The notes beneath the pieces are model-generated. The model made no database searches. It saw only the letters and a program-made list of their open reading frames with translations, and was not told the origin of the DNA. Below are positions 23,417 through 36,314 of a stretch of DNA of 64,000 nucleotides, in pieces. Origin of the DNA: Melastoma dodecandrum (lineage: Eukaryota > Streptophyta > Magnoliopsida > Myrtales > Melastomataceae); assembly GCA_029817715.1 (NCBI GenBank), contig JARUPY010000089.1, positions 62,001 to 126,000 on the forward strand, given 5' to 3'. The number at the start of each line of letters is the position of its first letter. Position 1 is the first letter of the stretch. The position numbers and the translations under genes were made by a program.

Positions 23417-26400
23417 ATGGCGGAAGCAGCGAAGACCGTTCACTCCCCGGCGGTGACCTATCTCTCCATGGTCTCCCTCCTCACCCTCTGCCCTCCCTTC
23501 GTCGTCCTACTGTCAGTTCCCTCTCCCTCCCCTTTCCCTGCAACCCTCCTTCGACCACCTTGATCGGGGTTTCTGTCTGATGCAGATGGTACACCATGGT
23601 CCACGCCGATGGATCCGTCCTCCACACCTGGGACTACCTCCGCCTCAACGGCTTTCAGGGTTTCCTCTCCATTTTCCCCAGGCCTTCCCTTATTGCATGC
23701 CAGATCATCGCCGCCTTCGCCGTTTTCGAGGCCGCCCTTCAGCTCCTCCTCCCCGGGAAGACCGTCAAGGGACCCATCTCTCCTGCCGGTAACCAGCCCG
23801 TTTACAAGGTCCTACCCTCCTCCGATTTGTCAATGGCTCTGCCGTCGTCCAGTTACGAGGCGGCAATTCCTCTGATTCGGCGTTTTTTTTAATGTTTTGC
23901 AGGCGAATGGAATGGCGGCCTACTTCATTACCTTAATCACTTACATTGGCCTCTGGTGGTGAGCGGTTGGGATTTGCTTTTGGCTCCTCTCTCATTTCTC
24001 GATGCATCAAACATAACTGTTGAGATGATATTGCATCATCCACTTTCGCGTTGTGGCTGTCTTTCTCGCAGTTTTGTCTGGCAGAGCTTCAGATCTTTAC
24101 TTCCTTGTAATAGGTTTTTGTTTGTTTCAACTCACTGATTAGTAGGCAGAGTTTGTTGGTGCAGAATGCCCGTTCTTTTTACTCATACAACGTTTGATGC
24201 ATTTCTTGTTTGTTTCTTTCATACTTGATTGGCTTATTACTTTTTAATTTACTTTTTTCAGGTTTGGGATATTCAACCCGACGATTGTTTACGACCACTT
24301 GGGAGAAATATATTCTGCCCTCATCATTGGGAGTTTTGTATTTTGCATTCTCCTATACATCAAGGTAGGAGATACACCCTACATAAATCGTGCTTTTAGA
24401 TGATTACATATGAAATCTTGATCTCTAACCTTTACTCTTGCGGTTCAACTTTTTGCGACTAAAGGGTCATTTGGCTCCATCTTCTACCGATTCCGGCTCA
24501 TCAGGAAACATAATAATTGATTTCTATTGGGTGAGTGTTTTGGCTCTCAGTAGTTTGTTTTGCCTTTAAATGCATGGTAATGATTATCATATCATTCTCG
24601 TTTTAATGTTCTGTCCATGTCATTGTTCTCATGAAATCGAGTTGTATGTTTTCTCATCATACTGATTGGAATACCCTTTCTTGGACTTGGCTATTCTTGT
24701 TTGCTTCCTCCTCGGGGCAAAACTTCTTTCGCTTGATCTTAAAAAGATTAAATGCACCTCTGGAGCATAGAGTGTACGGGCCCAACCTCATGCTTGCCAA
24801 ATCATTTTTCTATGCCTAGAACCCAGGATCAATGCTCTTTTCTGTGGAAAGAACTGCTTAATTTTGCAGTTGCTGTCATTTTAAGTCCAAATCCTTGTTT
24901 TGCAGGGAATGGAACTCTACCCCAGGATAGGCAAGCACTTTGACATCAAAGTATTCACCAACTGCAGGTTTGGAATGATGTCGTGGGCCGTGCTTTCTGT
25001 GACCTATTGCATAAAGCAGGTAGATAGTTGCCTAAGTATCTCAACTTTCATTCTTAAGTGCAGTTACCTAATGCTCTTAACATTCTGGAATGAGCTGAAA
25101 AATGTATGCTGTGCTTCATTTGTATTTCAGTATGAGCAAAACGGGAAGGTGTCCGACTCAATGCTTGTAAATACACTGTTGATGCTAATCTATGTCACAA
25201 AATTCTTCTGGTGGGAAGCTGGATACTGGAATACAATGGACATTGCACATGATAGAGGTTTATATATCTTCTGTCTTGTTTAAGTTTTGATTTCAAGGAT
25301 AGACCACCATAACTCCCAACAACTCTGTATCAATATGTTTTTTGTGGTGGCCCTTAGCTCATCTTTCATAATGAGGTGAGGCCCTCTCTTTTGTGGATTT
25401 GTGGTGGTCTATATTCTGATTCATTCTGCCTCGAATGTCTCTTTGTTTCCCCCTGTTCCTTTTCATTTACCTACTTGCTCGGGAACTTTCAACCATGAAT
25501 CAAAATAATGAAACACGTTTAGTTTTCTTTGAATTGTGCCGGCAGTTTACCTTTGACCACAGCTATAACTTATATGATTTGATGTAAGTTTAAGTAGGAC
25601 TGAATATCTTTTGAGTGATTGAATTATCATGAAATTAAGTGGACATTTTGTAACATCTCATTTTCTTTGGAGTTCCAAATCTCATCGAAAGAGGTTCCCT
25701 TGGTGGTCGTTTTCTACGGGACTTCTTTCTCATCATTGCGGTGACTGTAGGAGAGAAGTCTCGAACTTCGAGTTAACCATCTCACTTCTGTTTTCTTTGT
25801 AGTCCTGAATTTCCACTGCATGTGTTCTATGCAGCTGGATTCTACATCTGCTGGGGATGTTTGGTGTGGGTTCCATCTGTGTACACTTCTCCTGGCATGT
25901 ACCTTGTCAGTCATCCTGTTAACCTGGGAAGTCAGGTGTGAGAAAGCTTGCTTGCTTGTTTTCCCTCAAGATTTAGTGCATCTCGGCTTTGCAAGCAGCT
26001 TCCTTTGATGTAACATCATGGAAATGAAATTTCTCGACGAACTTATTTTATTCAAAAACAAAGGGAGAAAGCCCTTACTCTGTTCTTACCATTTTTTTTC
26101 TATTTTGCTTTTCTAGCTTGCCCTCTCGATCTTTTTCGCAGGTATTCTTTGCATATACATCAACTATGATTGCGACAGGCAGAGGCAAGAATTTCGCAGA
26201 ACCAATGGCAAGTGCTTGGTCTGGGGAAAAGCTCCGTCGAAGGTACTGACTGGATGCTGGCATGCTTTAGCTATCTCTATGAAACCGCACTACTACTAAA
26301 TGGACAGTGACTATTGACTTAATCCACAATCTATATTATTTTGCAGATAACAGCTTCTTACACCACCACTTCTGGAGAGACAAAAAACAGTCTCCTTTTA

Positions 26401-27121
26401 ACTTCAGGATGGTTAGTTCCTTCCCTGCATACTCCAATTATGCTATTTTTTTGCACGTGGGAGTTCTGAAATAGTTATCCTTGGTGCTTCATCTTCGAGT
26501 AAATTTGGAAACTTTTTGCAGTTTATATGCCTTCTTCATATGATGCTTTACTCGAACAATTGTTGCTCTGTGTTGACTAATACAGCATAGCATCAAATAT
26601 GTGTTAACAACATGAATATAGGCAGAGCCTCTTTCTTGTCTGTGTGGAGAAATCACGATGAATAAACCGAATCTTGCAGGTGGGGCTTAGCACGTCATTT
26701 CCACTATGTTCCTGAGATATTAGGAGCATTCTTCTGGACCGTTCCTGCACTTGTTACACATGTGAGCTATTTGCTCCTCTCTCTTGTTTGTTGGATATGC
26801 TAACTGAAAATTAATCACCATCTCAAGGGCTCCGTGATTGTGTATTGCAGTTTTTGCCATACTTCTATGTAATCTTTCTCACTATCCTATTATTCGATCG
26901 CGCAAAGAGAGACGATGATCGCTGCAAAACAAAGTAAGCGCACGAGCTTCTCCAGTCGTAGTACACACTGCTTCAATAGGCCGTATAGGGTTGAGACAAA
27001 TAGTTTGTTGCTCCGTAAAAGCCATGAAATGATGACTCTAATACCTCATTGCAGGTATGGGAAGTACTGGAAGACTTACTGCGACAAGGTGCCTTACCGA
27101 ATCATTCCCGGAATTTACTGA
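23417..27121 (+). CDS. DWF5: 7-dehydrocholesterol reductase (sterol delta-7 reductase, DWARF5)
   Basis: This ER enzyme reduces the delta-7 double bond of 5,7-dienols with NADPH, a late step in making plant sterols and brassinosteroids. The multi-exon gene starts MAEAAKTVHSPAVTYLSMVS. Conserved blocks in order are FNPTIVYDHLGEIYSAL, DFYWGMELYPRIGKHFDIKV (joined over an intron), TKFFWWEAGYWNTMDIAHDR, GFYICWGCLVWVPSVYTS, FRRTNGKCLVWGKAPSKI, and the C-terminal signature GLARHFHYVPEILGAFFWTV. It ends KYWKTYCDKVPYRIIPGIY. About eight hydrophobic segments are spread along the protein, as expected for the ERG4/ERG24 reductase family. All junctions keep frame and nothing is broken. The length of about 430 residues fits the family. 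Confidence 0.97.
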
Positions 27122-27839
27122 GCTCCTCGAGGGGGAGATTCCTCTAGAAGTTAAGAGCAGTGGATTAGGCGCGAGCTCCACGAGTTACAACTCGCTGCGC
27201 TCCTTTTGAAATATTGATTCCTGCCGGCCAGTAGTGGTTTTCTGGCAAAGATTGAGACTGCACCTTAACCGTCGGTCACTCACATTAGATTGCAAATGCT
27301 GTGAAATTGTTAAGGGTGGAATCGTAGCTTGTTTGGAGATTATACTTTTTAAAATGCCTTGGGGACTGCTAGTGGCGTGTTTGGTTGGCTGAAAACGTTT
27401 GTCAGTAATTTTTTTTTTTCTAAATTTGAGAAATTACTATCATCCGCGTGAAATCCTAAAACCGAAGTGATGGAGAGCTGTCGCCACAAACGCGACGCTT
27501 GGCAAAGATAAGACGGGCGGGGGGGTGGGGGAGGGGGAAGAAGAGAAGACAGAGACGAGCAGGAAGGGGGAAAGCCGGAAATTCCTCGTCTCCTCAACTC
27601 CAGACCTTCCGAGCTCTACTCCTCCGTTGACCGGACTGTGTTTCGGGGGGGTATTTATTTGGCTGCATCCCTTCTTCTCCACTCGCGAATTTTGTTTTTT
27701 GGTTGATCCTGGAGATTCTGTGGCCATGGCGGTTGTTGTTGTTGTTGTTGTTTTGTCAGTCTTTTTAACCCACCATCCCCTCCCTATCTAACCCTTTCTT
27801 TCATTGATTCCTTGGGCATCCACCACAAACACCAGTTGA
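27122..27839. other. Spacer between DWF5 and the F-box gene
   Basis: It holds the DWF5 3' UTR and the F-box promoter and leader, with a GTT microsatellite (about 27730-27750). No other feature is seen. Confidence 0.45.
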
Positions 27840-29287
27840 ATGACAAATGCTGCGGACGAGCAGGAGACTGAAGGTGCAAAGGCTGCGGCGGAAGAGGAGT
27901 GTCCCTTTGGGAAGCTCCCCGAGCATCTCCTCATCGATATCTTCGTCCGGCTGCCCGTCTCCGATTGGGTTCACGTCTCTTGCTCCAGGAAACACTGGGC
28001 GTCCCTCTTCCGCCTTGACTGCCTCTGGCAGGCTGCTCTCCTTAGGTCCTATCCCTCCTCTTCCCTCCGGAAACCGTGGCCAGGCCCCATCCCTCGTGGT
28101 TTGAGTCGGAGGTCGAACCCCTTCCCATTCGCTTCCAAAATGTTGTGTTCGAGTGTATGCTCGCTCGTCTTAGCACTCGATGCAACTACCCCAGAGGGCT
28201 AGGAAATCTTGTGTATCGATTTATGTTTTACCCTGCCTAAGCTGGATTAGTTAGTATAGTTTTCTCCTAATTGCCCGTGCGTGTTTTTCATGCCCCTGGT
28301 CGAGTCCACTTCTTCACCGATGCTTATACTTTGCTTCTTACAGGAGATACATGGCTTTGTACATCAGCCGGAACTTTTTCCCCTTTCAGGGAGATATGGA
28401 TGAGATTATTGGGCATGCTTACTTATTCTTGAAAGAACAGCTAGTACTTTCATCAATGACTCCCCCTTCTGGAATTATACATGGAACTATGATTGGTCAG
28501 TACCCCTCAACCTTGCGTCTCACTTTCCCTTTCTTGCTTCTGCTCGGATGCATACCGAGTTGTTGATAATGGGCTGTTTGACTGCGGTGCTGGGAAGAAA
28601 TACTGAAAAAAGGAGTACACTGTATTCTAGATTAGATTTGTAAATAACTGCATAAATGTCCAGAACTTGTAGCCGCTACTTCCATTTTGACAGAAATAAG
28701 CAAGTGTTCGGAAGAGTCATGCTTTTCTTTTCCCGCAGATCAGTTTATAGCTTGTGGGAATTCTAGAGAGATGGCACATGAATTGGCTTCCCAAATTTGG
28801 ATTGCTGTTCTTGACAATCTGGAAGAGAATGAACATGCGTTTCTCTTGCTCAAAAGGCTTGCCCAGGAGCCAGATGTAAGACGATGTCCAAAGAATCTCC
28901 CTGTTGCATTTAGTAGTCCTTGTTCTCTCATGTCTGAACATCGCAAACTGTTTGTTTGACTGGGTAGTCATTTGGATAGCTGGTCCTTTTGGAGCGAGCA
29001 TTGATTAAACCAAAATTTTCCATGGATAGTCCATGCGAAGGACATTTTGGGATAGCCGGAAATCGCACATTAAATTTTGGGATCCCCAAACCAACTCTGA
29101 CTCCTGTTACTGGCTGCAGGTCTTTCTGCCATACCCGTATTCAAGATCAGCAAAGGTGCAGTGGAGGGTGTTCGAGAAATTGCTCACCGACTTCCGCGAC
29201 TGCTTGAATTGGGCAGATTATTATGACGTGCTGGGACGCGCCAAGAGCCAGTTTCAGCTGATCCCATCCACTTGGCTGGGTTATTAG
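27840..29287 (+). CDS. F-box protein, similar to Arabidopsis At1g21760 (FBP7)
   Basis: This is a substrate-receptor-type F-box protein of about 240 residues in four exons. The F-box is near residues 22-65 (FGKLPEHLLIDIFVRLPVSD, then WVHVSCSRKHWASLFR), and would bind the SKP1 adaptor of an SCF ligase. The rest lacks kelch or LRR repeats. It has conserved blocks WPGPIPRGLSRRR, DEIIGHAYLFLKEQL, PPSGIIHGTMIDQFIACG, ASQIWIAVLDNLEENEHAF and VQWRVFEKLLTDFRDCLNWA, ending QLIPSTWLGY. From memory this arrangement matches the FBP7 group, linked to protein synthesis under temperature stress. Introns are GT-AG and keep frame. The start is the first ATG before the F-box. Confidence 0.85.
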
Positions 29288-31169
29288 AGTTATGTATACG
29301 CTATAAACGGCACACCCATCTACCGCCATGATCACATCCGTATATGTCCAAGCAGCCGTCCATAAACATGTAAGATATACACACATATACAGTAACAAAG
29401 GATTACAGAAATAAGATTTGTAAAGTTTAGGTAGAGGTTGGAATCTGAGCTGTAGGATGACATCCGATTGGGTGATTATAAGATTTGTGTGATATTTGGA
29501 TGAAAAAGGAGTGGAAGAATGGGTCTGGCTTGGATGACACGTCCAAGTCATCGCTCGCATTCTTTTCTTTTCTGGGCTTTGTGGATGGGTTTTACGTTTT
29601 CTAATTGCTTTCAATTCCACGCCTCATCCCCACCCAAATTATTATTTAGCTTTGTCGAATTCCGAGGGTTTCGTTTTCTTGCTTAACAATCATAAAAGGA
29701 CTCCCCCGATGATTGAGAAAACAGCAGAGTCATTAAGCAAAAAAGGGCTTTTAAGAAGAGAAAAGGAAAAATGATTTAGAATTAACCACCATAAACGGAT
29801 TAGTTTTGTTTTCGAAATTGAAAATTATTTTTCGAAAGATGATAAGTAATTTTAAAATTTTTAAAATAATACTCTGAAATCAAATTTTATAAGCTATATT
29901 TTCAACCATTACTATTGTTATAAAGGTCAAAGTCGAGATGGAAATCGCTATGCCAAAAGGAAAAGGTGGGGAAGACCCAAAAGAATAAGAGGAATCGGAA
30001 AGCAATTCCCAGGACTACTTTTAATGAAATAGTAACTCGAAAGAGAGGAGAGACACAATCCCAACCCAAGGGCGAAGAAGGCAAAAGGCAGTGCCGGTAT
30101 TTGTGTGATTCTCTTCGGGTGCACGTTTTGTTTCTTTTGCTTTCCCCGACAACCCCGAACCAGACACAAGTACGTACGAGGAAACAAAGCCGAAAAAGCC
30201 CACTCTCGCTCGCGGACACAAACTCACTCTTCAGCCCCTCTCTCTCCCCTCCCACCGGGGGAAGCAAAAGGCAAAGGCAAACAAATTACGTTTCAATCAA
30301 TCCCCCCCCAACCCCCAGCCTCTCTTACACCCTTCTCCTCCTCTATCCTGGTGAAGCACACCCCAACCCACGCAGTGAGGTTTGCGGTCCGGTTCTGCCC
30401 TTCCCCTCGTCGCCCCATCTCTTCATCTATGTTTGTGTTGTTGTCTCAAAGTCAAACCTGGGTTTGTCGTTTTATCCACTCCCAAAGTTGTCACCTTTTC
30501 CTTATTAGGGTTCCCCCCCCCCCTCTCTCTCCTGCCCCGCCCTTTGAGCTCTACCCTTTTGCCCTTTGGTGGGCCTTTTCATTACCCACCTTCCGTTTCT
30601 TCATGGCGAGTCTTAGGGCGTGATCAGCTCCCCACTTCTGTTGTTATAGTTGTGTCAGGGTTTATGGTATTCATCGCCTTATCTTTTCAGCTTTTCTTGT
30701 TTGCTTAAGGCCCCTGCAATTGGGGTTCCCTCTGTTCTTTGTGATCGTGGGACTACTGGGTCTCTGGAATTGTTGGACTAGGGGCTTCTCAGTCATACTT
30801 TAATTCGCTTATCCTCCTCCTCTTCCTCAATAATTCCTTTCCACTTTTGTTTTACATCTTCTGTGAAGTGTGCCACAGGGCTTGTGATCCAGGAACTGTA
30901 TGATCATCCAATGCGAGAGCTGACTCGCTCTTTCATTGTTTCACGGTGTTTGCCGAGGTTTTTTTGGCTTGTCGTCGATTGCCTGTGCTGAAATTCCGAT
31001 GTTGTTTCTGTTTGTGTTTCTGAAACAGACAATAGCTTGATTGTGGTGTTTATGTATATAATTTTTTCTTGTGGCTCATCACAAGGCCTCTGACTGGAAA
31101 TGGTGTCTGTCAGGGTGCTCTTTTCTTTATGATATATGAAGGAGAGGTTTTGTTTTCTCATCAGAAGAC
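29288..31169. other. Spacer and long CT-rich leader region of the Pumilio gene
   Basis: From about 30200 the plus strand is strongly C/T-rich, typical of a plant 5' UTR. It contains upstream ATGs, such as a six-codon frame at 30603-30623. The start of transcription is not visible. The long open frames here on both strands are composition artefacts. Part of 29640-29940 is AT-rich and featureless. Confidence 0.45.
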
Positions 31170-34100
31170 ATGACCACTGAAATCCCCATGCGGATGGTGG
31201 AGAGTGGCGCAGCTGGAAACTGGGTTACCTCCAAGGTTCCAATGTCCTTTGGATCTCCCTTGAAAGCTATGGCAGCTGAGGACTTAGGTTTACTTTTACA
31301 TGGCCAGAACGTGACTGGAAGTGATCCTGGGGTCGTTCCAAATCGAAGTGGCAGTGCGCCGCCGAGCATGGAGGGTTCCTTCGCAGCATTTGCAAACCTT
31401 TTAGCTCAAAATAATGCTGGCCTAGACGAAAGTTTAGCTGACTTTAGCAGCACCATTGCTAAGTTTGGAAACGAGGAACAGCTAAGATCTGACCCAGCAT
31501 ATATTGCTTACTACGGCTCTAAAGTTAATCTAAACCCGAGGCTTCCTCCACCTCTTATTTCTAGGGAGAATCGGCGCCTGATGAGCCATATAGGTGCCTT
31601 CGGCAATAATTGTAGATTCACGTCATTCGACGACAGTGGCAACAGGTCATCCTTCATATCTGGAGGTCCCCTGTTTACTCATAAGGAGGAGCCAGAAGAT
31701 GATAAGTCGCACCCACAAAATGTTCAGGATAATAACCTCTATGCAACTGGTGCAAACATGACTTCTTCCAGCCAGAACATAAATTCATCTGCTGCCCGTC
31801 ACAAGAGTCTGGTCGATCTAATACAGGTAATGGTTCCCAGAACTATTGTTTTTCCTGTTTTTGTTTTTGGGGTGGGGGTCTTTGGAAACTTCATTTTACA
31901 GGAAATAATTTTCATTGGAGACTTTTATGGTACCACTTGTAATTTTGCAACAATTTTAGTCTATACCATGTGTCAGAGTTTAAAAATGTATATTAGCCTT
32001 GAATCCCATCAATATTACCTTCAACAGCCACAGTGTTCTGTATACTGGAGTTCCAAATTATACCGTGTGAGGACTAGCCTTGACATAACGATTAGTTGCT
32101 TCGGGTTCAAAACATGGAAATTTTGTCTTGGTGATGCAAAAGTAAGAATGCACATAAATGCTGATCCTGCTGTCACCCGCAAGTTGCGACCCCTTTATGT
32201 TAAGGGAAAGCTTGCTTTCTTTGGAACTTTTATAACCTACCAATAAGGAAAAAGAAAAGGAAAAAGGACGCCGGACATTGGTAAATCTAGAGCAAAGGCT
32301 TGGATGTTCAGTAATCACAATTGGTATCCCATTGCTATGTTTAGAATCTTGTTGAGTCATCTTTTAACTTTAAAAAACATTGGCTTATAACGGTCCAGGA
32401 CAGGTCTATGAGTGGAAAATTTTACAGCTATGTTTTTTGTTGGATATGTAGGAAGACTTCCCTCGAACGCCCTCACCAGTTTATAATCAACCTCGCCCTT
32501 TAAGCCATGGCACGGATGAATCGATTGATCAAGAAGTTCAGGCGCTTTCATTGAATGTTTCTTCTGTTGGCATATCAAAAGTATCTGAACAGAAATCGGA
32601 TAATGTGGATGCAAATGAACAAGCATCTGTAGCTTCCTCACCTTCTATTGGACTTGTACCAGCTGATCTGCCTCTACAAGTCTCTTTCTCTTGTTTACAA
32701 GATTCTGGTGAGAACTTGACATTACAGAAGGATAAAGTGGCCAATGGTGAAACTGGTTTAGTAGATAACGAGTCCATGCGTGGATTGGATCTCTCTGTAT
32801 CAGATTCGAGCACAGGAAGAGCAATTGAAGAGCAACCCTCTTACAGGAGGAATATGCCATTACATCGAACCACTGCATTGAGCGGGTCGGCATATCGTGG
32901 TTCTATTGGACAAGACCGAGTGAACCCCCAAGCAGTAAGTCCTCAGCAGGTTTCTTTTGACAGATTTTCTCAGGGGCACCAGAAGTCTTATACAGAGAAT
33001 CAGTCATCAGTGCGCTTCCCACCGCCCCTTTATGCTGCAGCTGCTAATTACATGACTGCAAATGCTTTCTATCCTAATTTTCAGGCACCAGGCATATATG
33101 CTCCTCAATACTCTCTAGGTGGGTATGCTCTTAATTCTGCTTATGCGCCTCCATATATGGCTGCATATCCTTCACATGGTGCTTTTCCAATGCCATTCAA
33201 CACCACCTCTGGGCCAGGTTTCAGTGGTCGAACTGCTGGATTGTCAACCCCACAAGGAATGCTTAACATGGGAGATGTACAACATCCAAGTAAAAATTAT
33301 GGACAGCACGCCATGAATTTTCAACCTTCCTTTGTGGACCCTGTTCACATGCAGTATTTCCACAACCCTTTCGAGGATGCTTATGGCATGCCATCTCATT
33401 TTAGTTTTGTTTCTGGTGGTGGTATTGGTGGACCCGTGAACTCGTATGCATCTCACAATGATTCAACTTTCACTACTCCTATTGGGGATCAGAAAGGGGA
33501 TTTTACTGTTGGTGGCAACTTGGGAATGACAAATCCTAGAAAAGTAGATGTGATTGGCTCCAACTATCACGGTAGTCCTTGTAGTTTTGGGGCCATGTCA
33601 CATTATCCTGGCTCCCCTCTTTCTAGTCCAGTTGTGACGTCATCTCCAGTGGCAGGAATCGGCCACCTAGGTCGCCGGAATGAGATGAGGTTTTCTCAAG
33701 GTTCACCTAGAAATGGGGGAATGTATTCGGGCTGGCAAGGCCAGAGAGAACTTGGTGGCTTTGATGATTCTAAAAGAAATACCTTCCTCGAAGAACTTAA
33801 GTCCAGCAACGCCCGGAAGTTTGAACTGAATGATATTGCTGGGCGCATTGTTGAATTCAGGCAATCTTTTTAACCTGCTTGCAAATTTCGGCATCAATGA
33901 TCTTATTTGCTAAGTAAATTAATCTCAATCATGTCTTATTTCAGCGTGGATCAACATGGTAGCCGCTTCATTCAGCAGAAATTGGAGAATTGCAGTCCTG
34001 ATGAGAAGGCTGCTGTATTCAGAGAAGTTCTTCCTCATGCTTCAAAATTAATGACCGATGTTTTTGGAAATTATGTGATTCAAAAGGTATTTGTGTGCCT

Positions 34101-36314
34101 CGAACCCTATGCCATTACCAAGTGGCACCTTTTCTTTTTTTATTTGATCTTTTTTTTGGTAGAAATGGAGGTATTTGATCTGTTTTTCATTCAACATTAA
34201 CCCATTTCAATTTCTTATGCCATTCTTTAATAAAAATTGGGCCAAACGCATTGTAATGGGTGTTTTGCAGTTTTTTGAACATGGTACCATGGAGCAAAGG
34301 AAAGAGCTTGCAGATCAGCTTACTGGGCAGATGTTGCCATTGAGCTTGCAAATGTATGGCTGTCGTGTTATACAGAAGGTATTGTCTTATTGTGGAAATC
34401 TGAGCTCATCATTTTTCATATCTAACATGAGCTTAGATAGTGATGATCTTTTGTTTTCTCTTTTTAGGCCCTGGAGGTTATTGAACTGGACCAGAAAACA
34501 CGTCTGGTTCAAGAGCTGGATGGACATGTTATGCGATGTGTGCGTGATCAAAATGGGAATCATGTAATACAGAAGTGCATAGAATGTGTGCCGACAGAAA
34601 GGATTGGATTCATAATATCTGCTTTTCGTGGTCAAGTCCCCACCCTTTCTACGCATCCTTATGGTTGTCGTGTTATCCAGGTGAATATGGTGATTTCTCT
34701 TGAGTATTTCAAAGTGTTAGTGAATCATCGTGAACATCAACTGAATAGATGATACTTTTTGGGAACCTTAGCCATTTGTTTTTGTGACAGAGAGTGTTGG
34801 AGCATTGTTCTGATGAATCCCAAGGCCAGTGCGTAGTTGATGAGATTTTGGAGTCTGTTTATGTGCTTGCTCAGGACCAATATGGAAACTATGTCACTCA
34901 GGTAAGATTCTTCTTCCCCCCTGGCCAAGTTATCTGTTAATGGGTCTTTGTATGAGCTATTGCTTGCCTAATTCAAGGATTGTGTATGTATGGATCTCTC
35001 TTTTTATTATTTATAAGAGAAAAATGTCAATGAAGTTGTAAATGCAGTGTTACAATTTATATTGAATTAAGTCAATCCAAATATTGTAGAATCAGGGATT
35101 TGCTCTGCCTTCGCCTTGTACAGTTTTTGGACTGTAGCTGAAACTGAATGGACTAATCATTTAATCGCTAATGAGTACATCTTTTTACTAAATTCAGCAT
35201 GTTCTGGAAAGGGGAAAGCCAGAAGAGAGAAGCCGTATTATTAGCCAGTTAGCTGGGAAAATTGTTTCGATGAGTCAGCACAAATATGCTTCAAATGTCA
35301 TTGAGAAGTGCTTGGAGTATGGAGACACGGAGGAAAGGGAGATCTTAATTCAGGAAATCATTGGCTGGCCTGAAGAAAATGACAATTTAGTGGTAATTAA
35401 AATCTTCACCATCATGCCATTAACCTCTGATTACATGCTGTGGTTTTTCTTCTCTGTTGCAGTCGTATATGAAATGATCGAGAGGGGGAAGTACCTGCAA
35501 ATAGAGAAGTGTTTGAATGTTTTGTGAGACGTGTTCTTCTTGAACTTGAAGTTATTTAAACTTTTTTTGGCTTCGTTTAGGCAATGATGAAGGATCAGTT
35601 TGCAAATTACGTCATTCAAAAGATTCTGGAAGTCAGCAGTGACCACCATAGGGAGATATTGCTTAACTGTATAAGGACAAATCTCCTTGCATTGAAGAAA
35701 TACACCTATGGGAAGCACATAGTTGCCAAATTTGAGCAACTGTCAGGTGAAGGTTTGTATGTTCCCCTTATCCTGCATACTCTATTGACAATGTCTGTCT
35801 ATTTCTATGAGGAAACAAAATGCGCAAATAATGAGTGTCCTAAACACACTCATTAATGGCAATGATCACTTGTCTTGATAGTTAGAATGATGATGATTGT
35901 GTATAGTTATGATCCCTCCCGTTAGTGCCCGGAAGAATGATCTAAGGCTTGTTTTGATCAAAACAGTGAAAAATAAGCAAATATTTTGCTGGCCTCTGAT
36001 GTTATGCTTCTGTCTTTGGATCCAAAATGCTTGTGTGAATATGATTTAGTTGCCGGCGTGTAGCCAGAGAACTGGCCAATCTGGCATCGGTAAATAAGAA
36101 CATTTTTTTTATGCCCTAGTGTCATGTAAGTCGGTGTATCGGTTAGCATGAAGAGTGGCCCTTCAGGTCAACCATCGTCTCTAAAACATTTCGAAGTTAT
36201 TTATTTAGCTCTGTTGCTTTTTTTTTATATATAACTGAGACGAGGAGTGTGAGAGTGATAAAGTTGGGATATGATGCAGATGAGTCCCACAGCCTGGAGG
36301 AAACCAGTTCCTGA
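31170..36314 (+). CDS. Pumilio/PUF RNA-binding protein (plant APUM5/6-like)
   Basis: This cytosolic protein binds UGUA-containing 3' UTRs and represses or destabilises the mRNAs. The long N-terminal part ([20 protein letters not shown] onward) is low-complexity and carries a nucleic-acid-binding NABP-like region ([16 protein letters not shown] type, here [20 protein letters not shown]). The C-terminal homology domain starts after [20 protein letters not shown] and has eight repeats: [67 protein letters not shown] and [10 protein letters not shown]. The intron after GRIVEF begins with GC (33861-33944). The last exon is uncertain: joining to 36286-36314 gives a short acidic tail, while an alternative acceptor near 36166 gives a hydrophobic one. 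I prefer the first. Confidence 0.93.

Noticed and set aside
29902..30708. Overlapping long frames on both strands upstream of Pumilio
   Set aside because: Extreme C/T bias removes stops; no domain or splice logic supports coding.
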